A DNA stretch of 64,000 nt. Source: Yarrowia lipolytica. Lineage: Eukaryota; Ascomycota; Dipodascomycetes; Dipodascales. The translations under genes were made by a program, and so were the position numbers. Under the pieces are notes generated by a model. That model was not told the origin of the DNA. It worked only from the letters and a program-made list of their open reading frames with translations, and did no database searches. The number at the start of each line of letters is the position of its first letter. The stretch's first letter is position 1. Location of the stretch: contig NC_090774.1 of the NCBI RefSeq assembly GCF_001761485.1, positions 2,232,001-2,296,000 on the forward strand, in the 5' to 3' direction. Of this stretch, positions 17,078-26,034 are shown piece by piece.

Positions 17078-19588
17078 ATGAAGTTCACCACACTCGTTAT
17101 CCTTGCAGTCGCCCTGCACCGGGCCAAGGCCCAGAACGTCATTGCCGATGGAGCCATTGATGGCTTCTCCAAGGGAGTCATTGCTGCCCACAACTCCCAG
17201 ATCGACGACGCCCAAGCCAAGTCCGAGGTCGACCAGCTCATCAAGTACATTGCCTCCAACCCGCTCATCTACGATGTGCTTAACCAGGCTGCCAACTCCA
17301 TGTTGGGTGGCTTCGACACAGACACCTTCCCTGCCTTTGTCACCGCCGCCCTCAACTCCGTGAGCGCCTACGAACAGTCTCCCGACTTCACTACAGCTAG
17401 ATCTCTGGTTTCCCAGTACCTGCCTCACTACGATGTCCAGCAGGCCATCAGCAACGTACGAAGCGAGGATGACCTGTACTACACCCTGTTCACAAACAAC
17501 GTCAAGTCGTTCACAACTGATGCTAACGTGCAGAGTGCTGTCGACGCTGGCGTCGCTGGTGTCTCCAAACTCATGACTGATCTGGGTATCCTTGGCGATA
17601 ACACTCCTGCCACTTCTTCAGCTCCTGCCACAAACCTCTGCTGGCTCCTTCCAGCTCTGAAGTCCCTCTTTTCTACTGAGGCCCCCTTCTCCACTGAGGG
17701 CCCCCTCTTCCACTGAGGCTTCCCTCTTCCCCGAGGCTCCCTCTTTCCACTGAGGCTCCCTCTTCCACTGAGGCTCCCCTTTCCACCGAGGCTCCCTTTC
17801 CACTGAGGCCCCTCTTCCACTGAGGCTCCCTCTTCCACTGAGGCCCCTCTTCCACCGAGGCCCCCTCTTCCACTGAGGCTCCCTTCTTCCACCGAGGCTC
17901 CCTCTTCCACTGAGGCTCCCTCTTCCACTGGAGGCTCCCCCTTTCCCTGAGGCTCCCTCTTCCACTGAGGGCTCCCCTTCCACTGAGGCCCTCTTCTTCC
18001 CACCGAGGCCCCCCCCTTCCACTGAGGCACCCTGTTTCGTCAAACTGAGGCACCCGCTTTTTCTACTGAAGCTCCCGTCTCTTTCTACTGCCCCTGCTTG
18101 CTTCCCCACACCTGTTTTCTTCTGAGCCCCGTTTTCTTCTACTCCCTGTTTTTCGGAGGCCCCTGTATCGTCTACACCTTGCTTCCTCTGAGATTCCTGT
18201 CTCCTCTGAGACCCATTTCCAGCGAGGGCTCCCGTTTCTTCTGCTGCTTTTTTGCCGCTTCTTCTGCCGCTTCCTCGGCCCCCTTTCCAGCGAGATTCCC
18301 CGTCCCTGTCTCCCCTTAGCTCCATTGTTGAGACTGGGCTTTCAACTCCCACCGTACCTGTCCGAGTCCACCACGGCCTCTACTACTGCCGTTGGCCTGT
18401 GGTTACCGTCACTTCGGCCGAGTCCATCACTTCTACTCTGACCCAGACCGTCACCCATTGTGATGAGGATAAGTGTGTGACCCCCACTATCACTCTGACT
18501 ACCGTTGTGCCCACAAACCCCGCCACGACCACCATTCAGACCGTTGTTGAGGGCGTCACCGTCACCATCACCGTTCCCTGTGATACCACTGAGGCTCCCC
18601 AGCCTACTACCGAGGTCGTTGTTCCTCAGCCTTCCACTGAAGGAGTGGCTCCCAAGCCTTCTACCGAGGTTGTGGTGCCTGGACCGTCCACCGAGGTTGT
18701 TGTTCCCGGCCCCAAGCCTACAACTGTTGCTCCCCAGCCTACTGCTGAATCTACGACTGTGGAGTACGTCACCCAGACTCTCACCGAGACTCTGACGCAT
18801 TGTGACGATCAGAAGTGTATCACCCCTACCGTGACTGTGACTACTCGGGTCCCTACTAATGCTCCTCAGACCGAGATCCAGACTGTCGTTGAGGGCGTTA
18901 CCGTCACCCTGACTGTGCCTTGTGATACCAACACACCTGCTCCTGCACCCCAGCCTCAGCCTACTGGAAACCCCGGCCCTGCTCCTTCCTGGCCCCGGTC
19001 CTGCTCCTTCTCCTGGCCCGCCCCTTCTCCTGGTCCCGGTCCGGCTCCTTCTCCTGGCCCGGACCTGCTCCTTCTCCTTGGTCCCGACCTGCTCCTTTCC
19101 ACGGTCCCGGACCTGCTTCCTTCTCCTGCCCGACCTGCTCCTCTCCTGGTCCCGGCCCTGCTCCTTCTCACGGTCCTGCCCCCGGCCCTGGACCTCAGTC
19201 TCAGCCTATTGTTCCTCAGCAGCCCACTGCTGGTCCTGGTCCTGCCCCTAAGCCCACTGCTGGTCCTGCCCCTGCTCCTCAGCAGCCTTCTCATCCCCAG
19301 CAGCCCAGTGCCCCTGGAACTGGTGGCCAGCCTCAGCAGCCCGGCACTGGTAACGCTCCTCAACAGCCTGGCACCCCTCAGCAGCCTGGTGCTCCTCAAC
19401 AGCCTGGTGCTCCTCAGCAGCCAGGCACCCCTGCTCAGCCCGGCGCCCCTGCCCAGCAGCAGCCCACCTCTGTCCCCCAGGTGCCCCAGTCCCCTCAGGG
19501 CTCTGTTCCTGCTCAGGCCAACGGCGCTTCTACTGTCGGAGTTTCTGTTGCCGCCGCTGTCGCCGGTGCCATGATCTTCCTTCTCTAG
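17078..19588 (+). CDS. GPI-anchored cell-wall protein, frame disrupted in its repeats
   Basis: Start at 17078 gives a signal peptide (MKFTTLVILAVALHRAKA). Residues 20-175 form a domain homologous to that of the 6394 protein (NP at 61-62, SPDF at 101-104, PHYD at 116-119). From about 17620 the DNA is an array of 18-bp units encoding Ser-Ser-Thr-Glu-Ala-Pro, and many small indels break the frame until about 18310. A long intact part follows: two copies of a module with HCDEDKC or HCDDQKC and a terminal TVPC (about 18398-18585 and 18760-18925), separated by TTEVVVPxPS repeats, then Pro/Gln-rich repeats with further frame breaks around 18990-19160. The last frame reads QQPGAPQQPG-type repeats and ends at TAG 19586-19588 after a GPI tail (QANGASTVGVSVAAAVAGAM). 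The breaks lie only in repeats, so I take this as one gene with poor consensus sequence rather than two genes or a decayed one. Confidence 0.75.
17660..18040 (+). repeat. 18-bp coding repeat array (SSTEAP)
   Basis: About 20 copies of an 18-bp unit of the form TCTTCCACTGAGGCTCCC. Unit lengths scatter around 18 by one to a few bases, which breaks the reading frame repeatedly. Confidence 0.9.
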
Positions 19589-20420
19589 ATAATTGTTTAG
19601 TTTATTTAATGTATTTAACGGTTTAATGAAGCATTTGAATGTAAGCGAGTAATAGATTGGAGTGCCAATAAGTAATTGTGTGAAATCTAAGGAGAGTATA
19701 ACTTGGCCAGAGCGCGCGATTCTGACGTTCTCGCTTATGCCTCAGAATGCATACATACTGCACGGAAGGTCTATAAGTCGACTTTTTTCAAGATACAAGA
19801 TGGATGGCGGGATGTTTTGGGATGCTTAATGCAGCTGGAGTGGTGTTGTTTCTGTTATTGAACTGACAGACCGACATAACTGTTTAGCTACTCACCTATC
19901 TTCTCACTGAGATTCTCGCAGACTCAGATCTGCGCGCTCAGAAGAGCACATCACAATCGTGTCCGCCATTCCTCGTGTTCAGAAAGATATCAACAATCAA
20001 ATCAAACGAAGCAAATATGAGCGATTGGAAAGTCTGGTGGTCGTAGAGTCCTCAACAACCAACACTATTGGTACTGGGTGCTCAGGAAAGAGACATCCAT
20101 GAAATCGGAGCATTTTATGTCCAGGTGCTCACAGCATCGTTCAAGAGTGATATGGCCTCTCCGGTCTCAGCGGAAACTCAACGGTCGTACTTTTTCAGCT
20201 TGTACGGAACTGGCTGCTCTCTGAACCTCAGGTAGTCGTATAGTATATGCGTTGAGTTCCTACCGCACATATTGAGACTTTTTTGTACTGCGAGGGGCGG
20301 GTATTATGACATCAATAGGATGAGAAAGGGATTCGGAGTTGATTAATATATATTCAAGCACCAGTTGTAGTATTTCTACCACAAAAAGTGTCCCGTGCAG
20401 CACCACCATAATGTTTAGGG

Positions 20421-20464
20421 GTAGCTGGGAAGCTGGGTAGCTGGGAAGCTGGGAAGCTGGGGTA
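20421..20464. repeat. AGCTGGGA tandem repeat
   Basis: Five copies of AGCTGGG separated by one to two bases (A, TA or T). Confidence 0.85.
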
Positions 20465-22287
20465 GTAAAGTTATCGTACTCGGTATGAACTCTTCCATTG
20501 TATCATTGGTGTATAAAGAGCTGTCAGATTCACGATGGACCTGCTGTACAAGACTATGTACAAGACATGTACAAGTATCGTAAGTACTCGTACCAGTACC
20601 ACCAACTTGGCCACTTGTCGACTGCGCGGAACATCTTTTTCAATATGGAAGTCATGAACGGGATCGACCATGAAATTTCACTGCTGATCGACATTGAGCT
20701 CTTTTTGGAGCCGCCGTTGTATCGCGAAATCTATATTTATCTCTAACATGTGTGTCTACAAGTCCGCGGAGAAGACAACGCTGAGCCGTAAGGTTGGTAC
20801 GGCGTTTCTCGTTTTTATGTACATTACTTGTACGAGTATCTACGGTTGTGCGATATGTTTCTAATAAAAATAAAAACAAGCAAAAAAAAGTAAAACAAAA
20901 GTACTACAAGCACGAGTAGTACCTGCCGACTCGCATAATTGCCATGGCAGATATCATATCGTTGCATGACTCGTGATGTTTATGTGCTGAAACTGCAGTA
21001 CAGTAGTTCCGGTACGAGTAGCTACTAACTACAAGCATGTATGGACAAGGCAAATGGAAATGAATGAAACATGTTGATAGATACAAACCACATAAAACCA
21101 CACATGGAAAAGGGAAGCCCTCCGAAGCTGTCGCCTGCAGCTGGTAGGTGACGAAGATTTCCTTTTTTTCTTTTTTCTTTTCTTTTTTCTTTTTTCTTTC
21201 TTTTTTCCCTCTTTTTTCCCTTTTTCCTTCCTTCTTTTGCGATAATGACGTCACCTTTCGGAGTAACTGCATCAGAAGGCTTCCATTTCGGGTCGAAAAC
21301 TCGCTGTATACGTCATTGGACGTCAGGGCAGTTGCCATGGCAGTCAAAGCCAAAATAAACAGTGGGGGAGGGGAGCAGTCGGAATGCGTCGGGTGCCAGA
21401 GCAGTGTCAGATGGAGTGTCAGGTGGACTTGTCTGTGATAGTTTCCGTGGAGATGTCGCTGTTGATTGCAGTTCCTCTTAAAAGTCGCCCCCTCATCGTC
21501 CATCCAGTGGACATCACCCCACCGCCAAGTTGCGAGCAAAGATGGCGATGTGCCCAGAAACCTAAAGCCGAGAGAGTGGGGGGAATTGCCCTGGATGGCG
21601 TCTTCTTGGGTCTCGGGAAACCAGTGCAGGGCGGCCTGGAATGTTTAATGTTTAATAGCTCCTGTACGAGCTCCACAAGCGGGTCTTGGCATGTCCGTGT
21701 TGACGTTAGCACGGGTTTCGGTAGTCCGAGAGTGGGAATGTTTAGCATTAGGGTGGTGATACTAGCACCAGAAGCTATCAACACAACACTGTGAGACATT
21801 GGTCATCTGATGACATGTTGACCAGTGTACAGCACACATCAGTAGTTGGCACGAGTACGAGACATACTTGCACTCACTCAACTCCTCCGCATCTGTCGTT
21901 TTCCGTTTCCACACTGCTGTGTCTCAGTCAGATGGGGTGACCGTAGTGTTAAAGGCCTGCTTTTGACTCTTTCAGTCTTAAATGTTATCCTATGGTACGA
22001 GTACCCAAACTAGCCGCCCACTGTTCTTGTTTGCGGTGAATCGATTGGTCTTTGGATTGTGGAACATTGTCTTCCGTGTCCGTATCAACTGCTCCGAAAC
22101 GAGTCTACAACAGCCCTCGCTCGTACCCATACCAGTATCGCTCCTTCTCCAGTCAAGGCAACAACCCCAACGCTAATCCACCCATGTTCGTTACACTTAA
22201 AATAGCCTTGCATCAAGCATAGATGGCTCTGGCACTCTATCTCCAACACAGTTTACACCAGACTACCGACATGCGACTCTAGACAGA

Positions 22288-22295
22288 TATAAATA
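22288..22295 (+). promoter_or_regulatory. TATA box of CWP1
   Basis: TATAAATA 58 bp upstream of the CWP1 ATG. Confidence 0.6.
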
Positions 22296-22353
22296 CGTCG
22301 TCGGTCGCTCGCAGTAGACCCATATCCATATCCAATCAATAACAGCCCCGAAA

Positions 22354-23019
22354 ATGAAGTTCACCGCCGCCACCCTCCTTCTCGCCGCCGCCGCCTCTGC
22401 TCTTGACGTTGTCACCGACGGCTCCAAGCCCTTTGGCATCATGTCTCTGCGATCCGCCTCCGCCATCCACCTCTCCTCGGTAGGCGTCTCCGGTGACGCT
22501 CTGACCATTGGCTCTTCCGGCGCCAAGTTCACCATCAAGGACGGCGTCCTCTACGCCGACGACAAGGCCATTGACTTCTCCTCCGGCGAGGCCAAGGTCG
22601 CTTCCGACGGCAAGGGTACCTCCGGCGTCACCCTCGAGAAGGGCTACGTGACCGTCCCCGGCTTTAACTGGGCCGGCTGCCCCGAGGGCAACGGTTACGC
22701 CGTCGACGACAACTCCAAGTGCGAGGACGACGGAATCCCCTTCGGCGCCTACGCTGTTGCTGACACCTCCGCAGAGTCTTCTGCCGCCCCCGCCTCTTCT
22801 GCCGCCGCTGCCGAGTCCTCTGCCGCCCCCTCTTCCGCTGCTGAGGCCAAGCCCACCGCTGGAGGTAACACCGGCGCCGTCGTCACCCAGATCGGTGACG
22901 GCCAGATCCAGGCTCCCCCCTCTGCTCCTCCCGCTGCCCCCGAGCAGGCCAACGGCGCCGTCTCTGTCGGTGTTTCTGCCGCCGCTCTCGGTGTCGCTGC
23001 CGCCGCTCTCCTCATTTAA
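22354..23019 (+). CDS. CWP1: GPI cell-wall protein Cwp1
   Basis: 221 residues, the length I recall for the described Y. lipolytica Cwp1 whose C-terminal part is used as a surface-display anchor. Residues 1-16 are a signal peptide (MKFTAATLLLAAAASA). Residues 17-135 form a compact domain with two cysteines (Cys109, Cys123). An Ala/Ser/Pro stalk (138-170) follows, and then a PIR-type motif TQIGDGQIQ at 178-186, whose first glutamine in yeast PIR proteins can be ester-linked to beta-1,3-glucan. The tail QANGAVSVGVSAAALGVA is a GPI signal with the likely omega site at Asn200. As in S. cerevisiae Cwp1, both a GPI and a PIR route to the wall may operate. Codon use is strongly biased (GCC, TCC, GTC), as in highly expressed genes. 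Confidence 0.9.
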   Translation: MKFTAATLLLAAAASALDVVTDGSKPFGIMSLRSASAIHLSSVGVSGDALTIGSSGAKFTIKDGVLYADDKAIDFSSGEAKVASDGKGTSGVTLEKGYVTVPGFNWAGCPEGNGYAVDDNSKCEDDGIPFGAYAVADTSAESSAAPASSAAAAESSAAPSSAAEAKPTAGGNTGAVVTQIGDGQIQAPPSAPPAAPEQANGAVSVGVSAAALGVAAAALLI

Positions 23020-23189
23020 ACAGCTCCATTGCCCCCTTTAACTGCAATGACGCCTTATAATTATACCCCCTCATGATTAATGTAATGTTTGCCTAACACC
23101 CAACCTGTAGCGAGGCCACGCTTTTGTACAAGTTGTAACGACCTGAAAAGTTTTCTGTATGCTTCTGTTCTCTTGTTCTCTCTTGTCAG

Positions 23190-23504
23190 TCATCTCCTGC
23201 TTGATCTAGTTGTACTCGTTCTCTCGATTTTCTTTCTTTTCCTAGGACCCCCTAACAGCGACTGTTCTTCTCGACAAGAAACCAACTCCTCGTGATACTC
23301 GATCAAGTTGATCTCGTTCTCGTCTAGAGACTGCCGAAGAGCGTTCACCTCGCTCTGGGTTAACTTCTTGGTGAGCAAGGCGCGCCTCAGCTGCTCATTG
23401 CTACCTTCAACCCGGTCCTGCGTATTAGACACCTCCTCCTCTAGTCGTTCAACGCGGTCCTTGAGGCGCTCTTCGTGGTCTCGTTTGCACATGTTGAGTG
23501 TCAT
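23190..23504 (-). CDS. Small coiled-coil protein of unknown function
   Basis: 104 residues. Nearly the whole sequence after residue 8 is amphipathic, charged helix with heptad spacing (for example RLKDRVERLEEEV and LRQSLDENEINLIEYHEEL), ending in a short basic tail (RKRKKIERTSTTRSSRR). There is no signal peptide or membrane segment. The composition is far from random translation, so I think it is real. It could be a subunit of a larger complex. I do not recognise a family, and an upstream exon cannot be excluded. It is convergent with CWP1 (170 bp) and lies behind POL12 on the same strand. Confidence 0.55.
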   Translation of the reverse strand: MTLNMCKRDHEERLKDRVERLEEEVSNTQDRVEGSNEQLRRALLTKKLTQSEVNALRQSLDENEINLIEYHEELVSCREEQSLLGGPRKRKKIERTSTTRSSRR

Positions 23505-23792
23505 GAGATGTCATCTGGAGGAGAATATCAGCAAGATGGCCGGATTATGTACTGTATCGATCTTCATATAATATATCACATCACGAGACTGGATAATATG
23601 AAGTGCGATTCAGAGGAAGCCAACATGTAGGGAAAGCTCCGTTGCTACAAGTGCTTCACTCTTAGTATTAACTTGTATTTTAGGTGCTATTTCGACTGTT
23701 CCAACCGTTATATAATGTCTTGCTCCTGTTCACAGATACTGGCAATGGCATACAATGGACCAGATCGCCGCTTCAGTCTTCCTTAAGACCGA

Positions 23793-25619
23793 TTAGATCT
23801 TCTTAATGTCAACTCGTACTCTTTCCCATGCTTTGGCGTCTCCTCCCTGGTAAGGGGCCGATGTCAACAAAGCATACGATCCTCCACTGTCCATTCGCGT
23901 GAGATAGCCCGGGTTGATAATCACAATCGAATTCACCACCCGAACAAACGCTTGCACCTGCGAGGGCATGATGATAATGTCTGGAGACACGTCCACAAAG
24001 TCACACAGGCCCAAGTACGCCTTGTCCAGATGGTGGTACGTCAGCGTCTGATTCTCCTCAGCCACGCCGGGTTGTTTGGCCTGAGGACCAGGCAATAGAG
24101 GGTACAGGGACCGCTGTTCCACCACATATCGTCCTGCGCGAGACATGAAATCTTCCTGCGAGCCCTTGTTGAGTTCACTCTGGGCGACAGCTCGCACAAT
24201 GTCGAGGTTGGCAGTACCAAACATGAGCTCGTTGATGGAAAACTGGGCCGGGTTGGTTCGGCAGATGACGTTCTTGCCCAAATTGAGCGCCTTTCGAGCC
24301 AGAGCCGGTTGGGGAAATGCAAGGTGGGCCGACACTGAGTCTCTAGTGGAAGGGATGAGAATGATCTGTGCGGGGCATGCGTTGAGAAGAGGCGCGATTT
24401 TGTGTCTGAACAGGTCTTCCACGGTGGCCACCATTTTGCCAGGCACCGAAAAGCTTCCTTGGGCGACTAGCGGGTGCACTGAGTCAATGAATGGACCCAG
24501 GAGAATGAAAGTATCTGCTGGTTGTGCGAGAAGATCCTTGAGAGGCAGGAAGTCGAGATCCTTGGTTGTGGTGTAAGGGCCTGCGGCGATGATTTGGGTC
24601 AGAGAAGGGGTTTCTGCCACATTATCCACCTGTCTGAAAGGAGGAGGGTCCAGCTTGAGAATCTCTTCCACCACAAATTCTCGTCCACTGGAGTTGACAC
24701 CCTTGAGCGCAAGTAGCTGGCCCGGAATAAGAGACACGGAGGGAAGCAAGGAGAGATTGAGCTTCACTCGTAGCGCTCCTCCACGGCTTCGGGGAGTCTC
24801 CAGCAACACAGAGGCATCTGTAAGTCTCACAGTTTCAGGAGTGTCAAGGACAATTCGACCGGCACAAACAATAGAGTTCTGGTCACTGAGAGAAGGGTTC
24901 TTAAATTCGGCGTTCGATTTAACCAGTCCCTTTTGAACACACCAATCCATGTATTGTTCAATCTGTTCGTCCAAGGTCTCAGACGCCTCAGACACCTTCT
25001 GGTACATGGTTTTGTACTTGTATTTGGCGGATTGTACGTGATCTGATATGGCGATCTTGGTTTCTGGGTCGGCTCGGCCTGGGTTTAGCTCGATAGAGCT
25101 GTTGAGGGTCTCCATAACCGTGCCTGCTCCCTTTCGAGAAGAGTAGGCGGAGTTAGATGGAGGAGGGGGAGTTGATCTGATGGGAGTCACAGACAGAGGT
25201 GGAGACATGGACAGTCCATTTCCTGTACCATTGGGCTGGGGACGTTTCTTGACGGGGGTCTGGTCGTTGTCACCTCCAGCAGGTCCTCGTTTAGCACTTC
25301 CAAGAGCACTATGGGTCAGTTGGTCGAACAGATCCATATCTCCTGCTCCTTCTCGGTTTCGTCGCATTTTCGGACGCGGGGTTGTCGTCTTAGCCTTCTT
25401 GGCCTTCTCAATCTCCTTCAGCAGATACGTTTTGAGCTTGGACAGGTTGCCCAGGTCCAAGTCTGTCTTTTCGTCGCCGTTGGTGTTGATGGCAAAACAC
25501 TCCCATTTGATGAACAGATCTTCCTCGGAGAGATTGAAGATGGACATGATGTTGGCGCACTCCTTTTTGAGCTCCTCATTGTCGTCGTAGACGGCCCCAA
25601 ACTTTTCCGACAGCGTCAT
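23793..25619 (-). CDS. POL12: DNA polymerase alpha-primase B subunit
   Basis: 608 residues. The N-terminal 80 residues are the small helical domain of the B subunit, followed by a Ser/Thr/Pro-rich linker (about 85-180). The C-terminal half contains an OB fold and the inactive calcineurin-like phosphoesterase domain typical of B subunits, with landmarks FILLGPFIDSVHPLV, IILIPSTRDS, NPAQFSINE and PDIIIMPSQVQAFVRVVNS. The protein tethers the catalytic subunit of the primosome and acts in the nucleus at replication initiation and telomeres. Length agrees with the family (about 600-700). The start at 25619 is the first ATG of the frame. Confidence 0.95.
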   Translation of the reverse strand: MTLSEKFGAVYDDNEELKKECANIMSIFNLSEEDLFIKWECFAINTNGDEKTDLDLGNLSKLKTYLLKEIEKAKKAKTTTPRPKMRRNREGAGDMDLFDQLTHSALGSAKRGPAGGDNDQTPVKKRPQPNGTGNGLSMSPPLSVTPIRSTPPPPSNSAYSSRKGAGTVMETLNSSIELNPGRADPETKIAISDHVQSAKYKYKTMYQKVSEASETLDEQIEQYMDWCVQKGLVKSNAEFKNPSLSDQNSIVCAGRIVLDTPETVRLTDASVLLETPRSRGGALRVKLNLSLLPSVSLIPGQLLALKGVNSSGREFVVEEILKLDPPPFRQVDNVAETPSLTQIIAAGPYTTTKDLDFLPLKDLLAQPADTFILLGPFIDSVHPLVAQGSFSVPGKMVATVEDLFRHKIAPLLNACPAQIILIPSTRDSVSAHLAFPQPALARKALNLGKNVICRTNPAQFSINELMFGTANLDIVRAVAQSELNKGSQEDFMSRAGRYVVEQRSLYPLLPGPQAKQPGVAEENQTLTYHHLDKAYLGLCDFVDVSPDIIIMPSQVQAFVRVVNSIVIINPGYLTRMDSGGSYALLTSAPYQGGDAKAWERVRVDIKKI

Positions 25620-26034
25620 GTTGTGTATCGTAGACTGATCAAAGTGGTTTGGCGCTGGTGATTAATTAACTCGCGACGCGTTTTTTGAGTTTACGGCAGG
25701 GAGAAATATTACAGTTCTGCAACTTAGTATGAGTAGGTTGCACTCGTATTGTACGAGTTTTCAGCGACCAGAAATGGACAGATAAGGGGCCGATTTGGCT
25801 GATTTTGTCAAAATCCATCAGTTTCCAATATGTCACCTTCAGTTTCAAATTATGAACCCTTCTGATGAAATCTGACAGAACTATGGTCGTCCTGTTCTAC
25901 CTTCTCGCACGCAACCAGTATATATAGTAAGAATACATGTTGTATGGCACGGGCGCAATCACTCGTCGTGTACAAAAACCGACATCATCACATCATAGTT
26001 AATCATTGCTCTATTCAGAATCGTCTATAATACA
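25620..26034. other. Intergenic, POL12 promoter and LHP1 terminator
   Basis: Between two minus-strand genes. Nothing beyond A/T-rich sequence and a TACGAGTT-type motif is visible. Confidence 0.6.

Larger units (their letters stand above)
19589..22353. other. 2.8-kb intergenic region
   Basis: No supported gene. It contains an AGCTGGG tandem repeat (20421-20464), a cluster of GTACAAG motifs (20545-20605), a pyrimidine tract (about 21160-21240) and the CWP1 promoter. Open frames of up to 211 codons on the minus strand are driven by the pyrimidine tract and look like noise. Confidence 0.6.

Noticed and set aside
17618-18352. Gly/Arg/Trp-rich minus-strand frame
   Set aside because: Antisense of the SSTEAP repeat array; it stays open only because the repeat lacks stops.
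20904-21539. 211-codon minus-strand frame
   Set aside because: Its centre is the Lys-rich translation of a pyrimidine tract; flanks show no protein pattern or conserved start.
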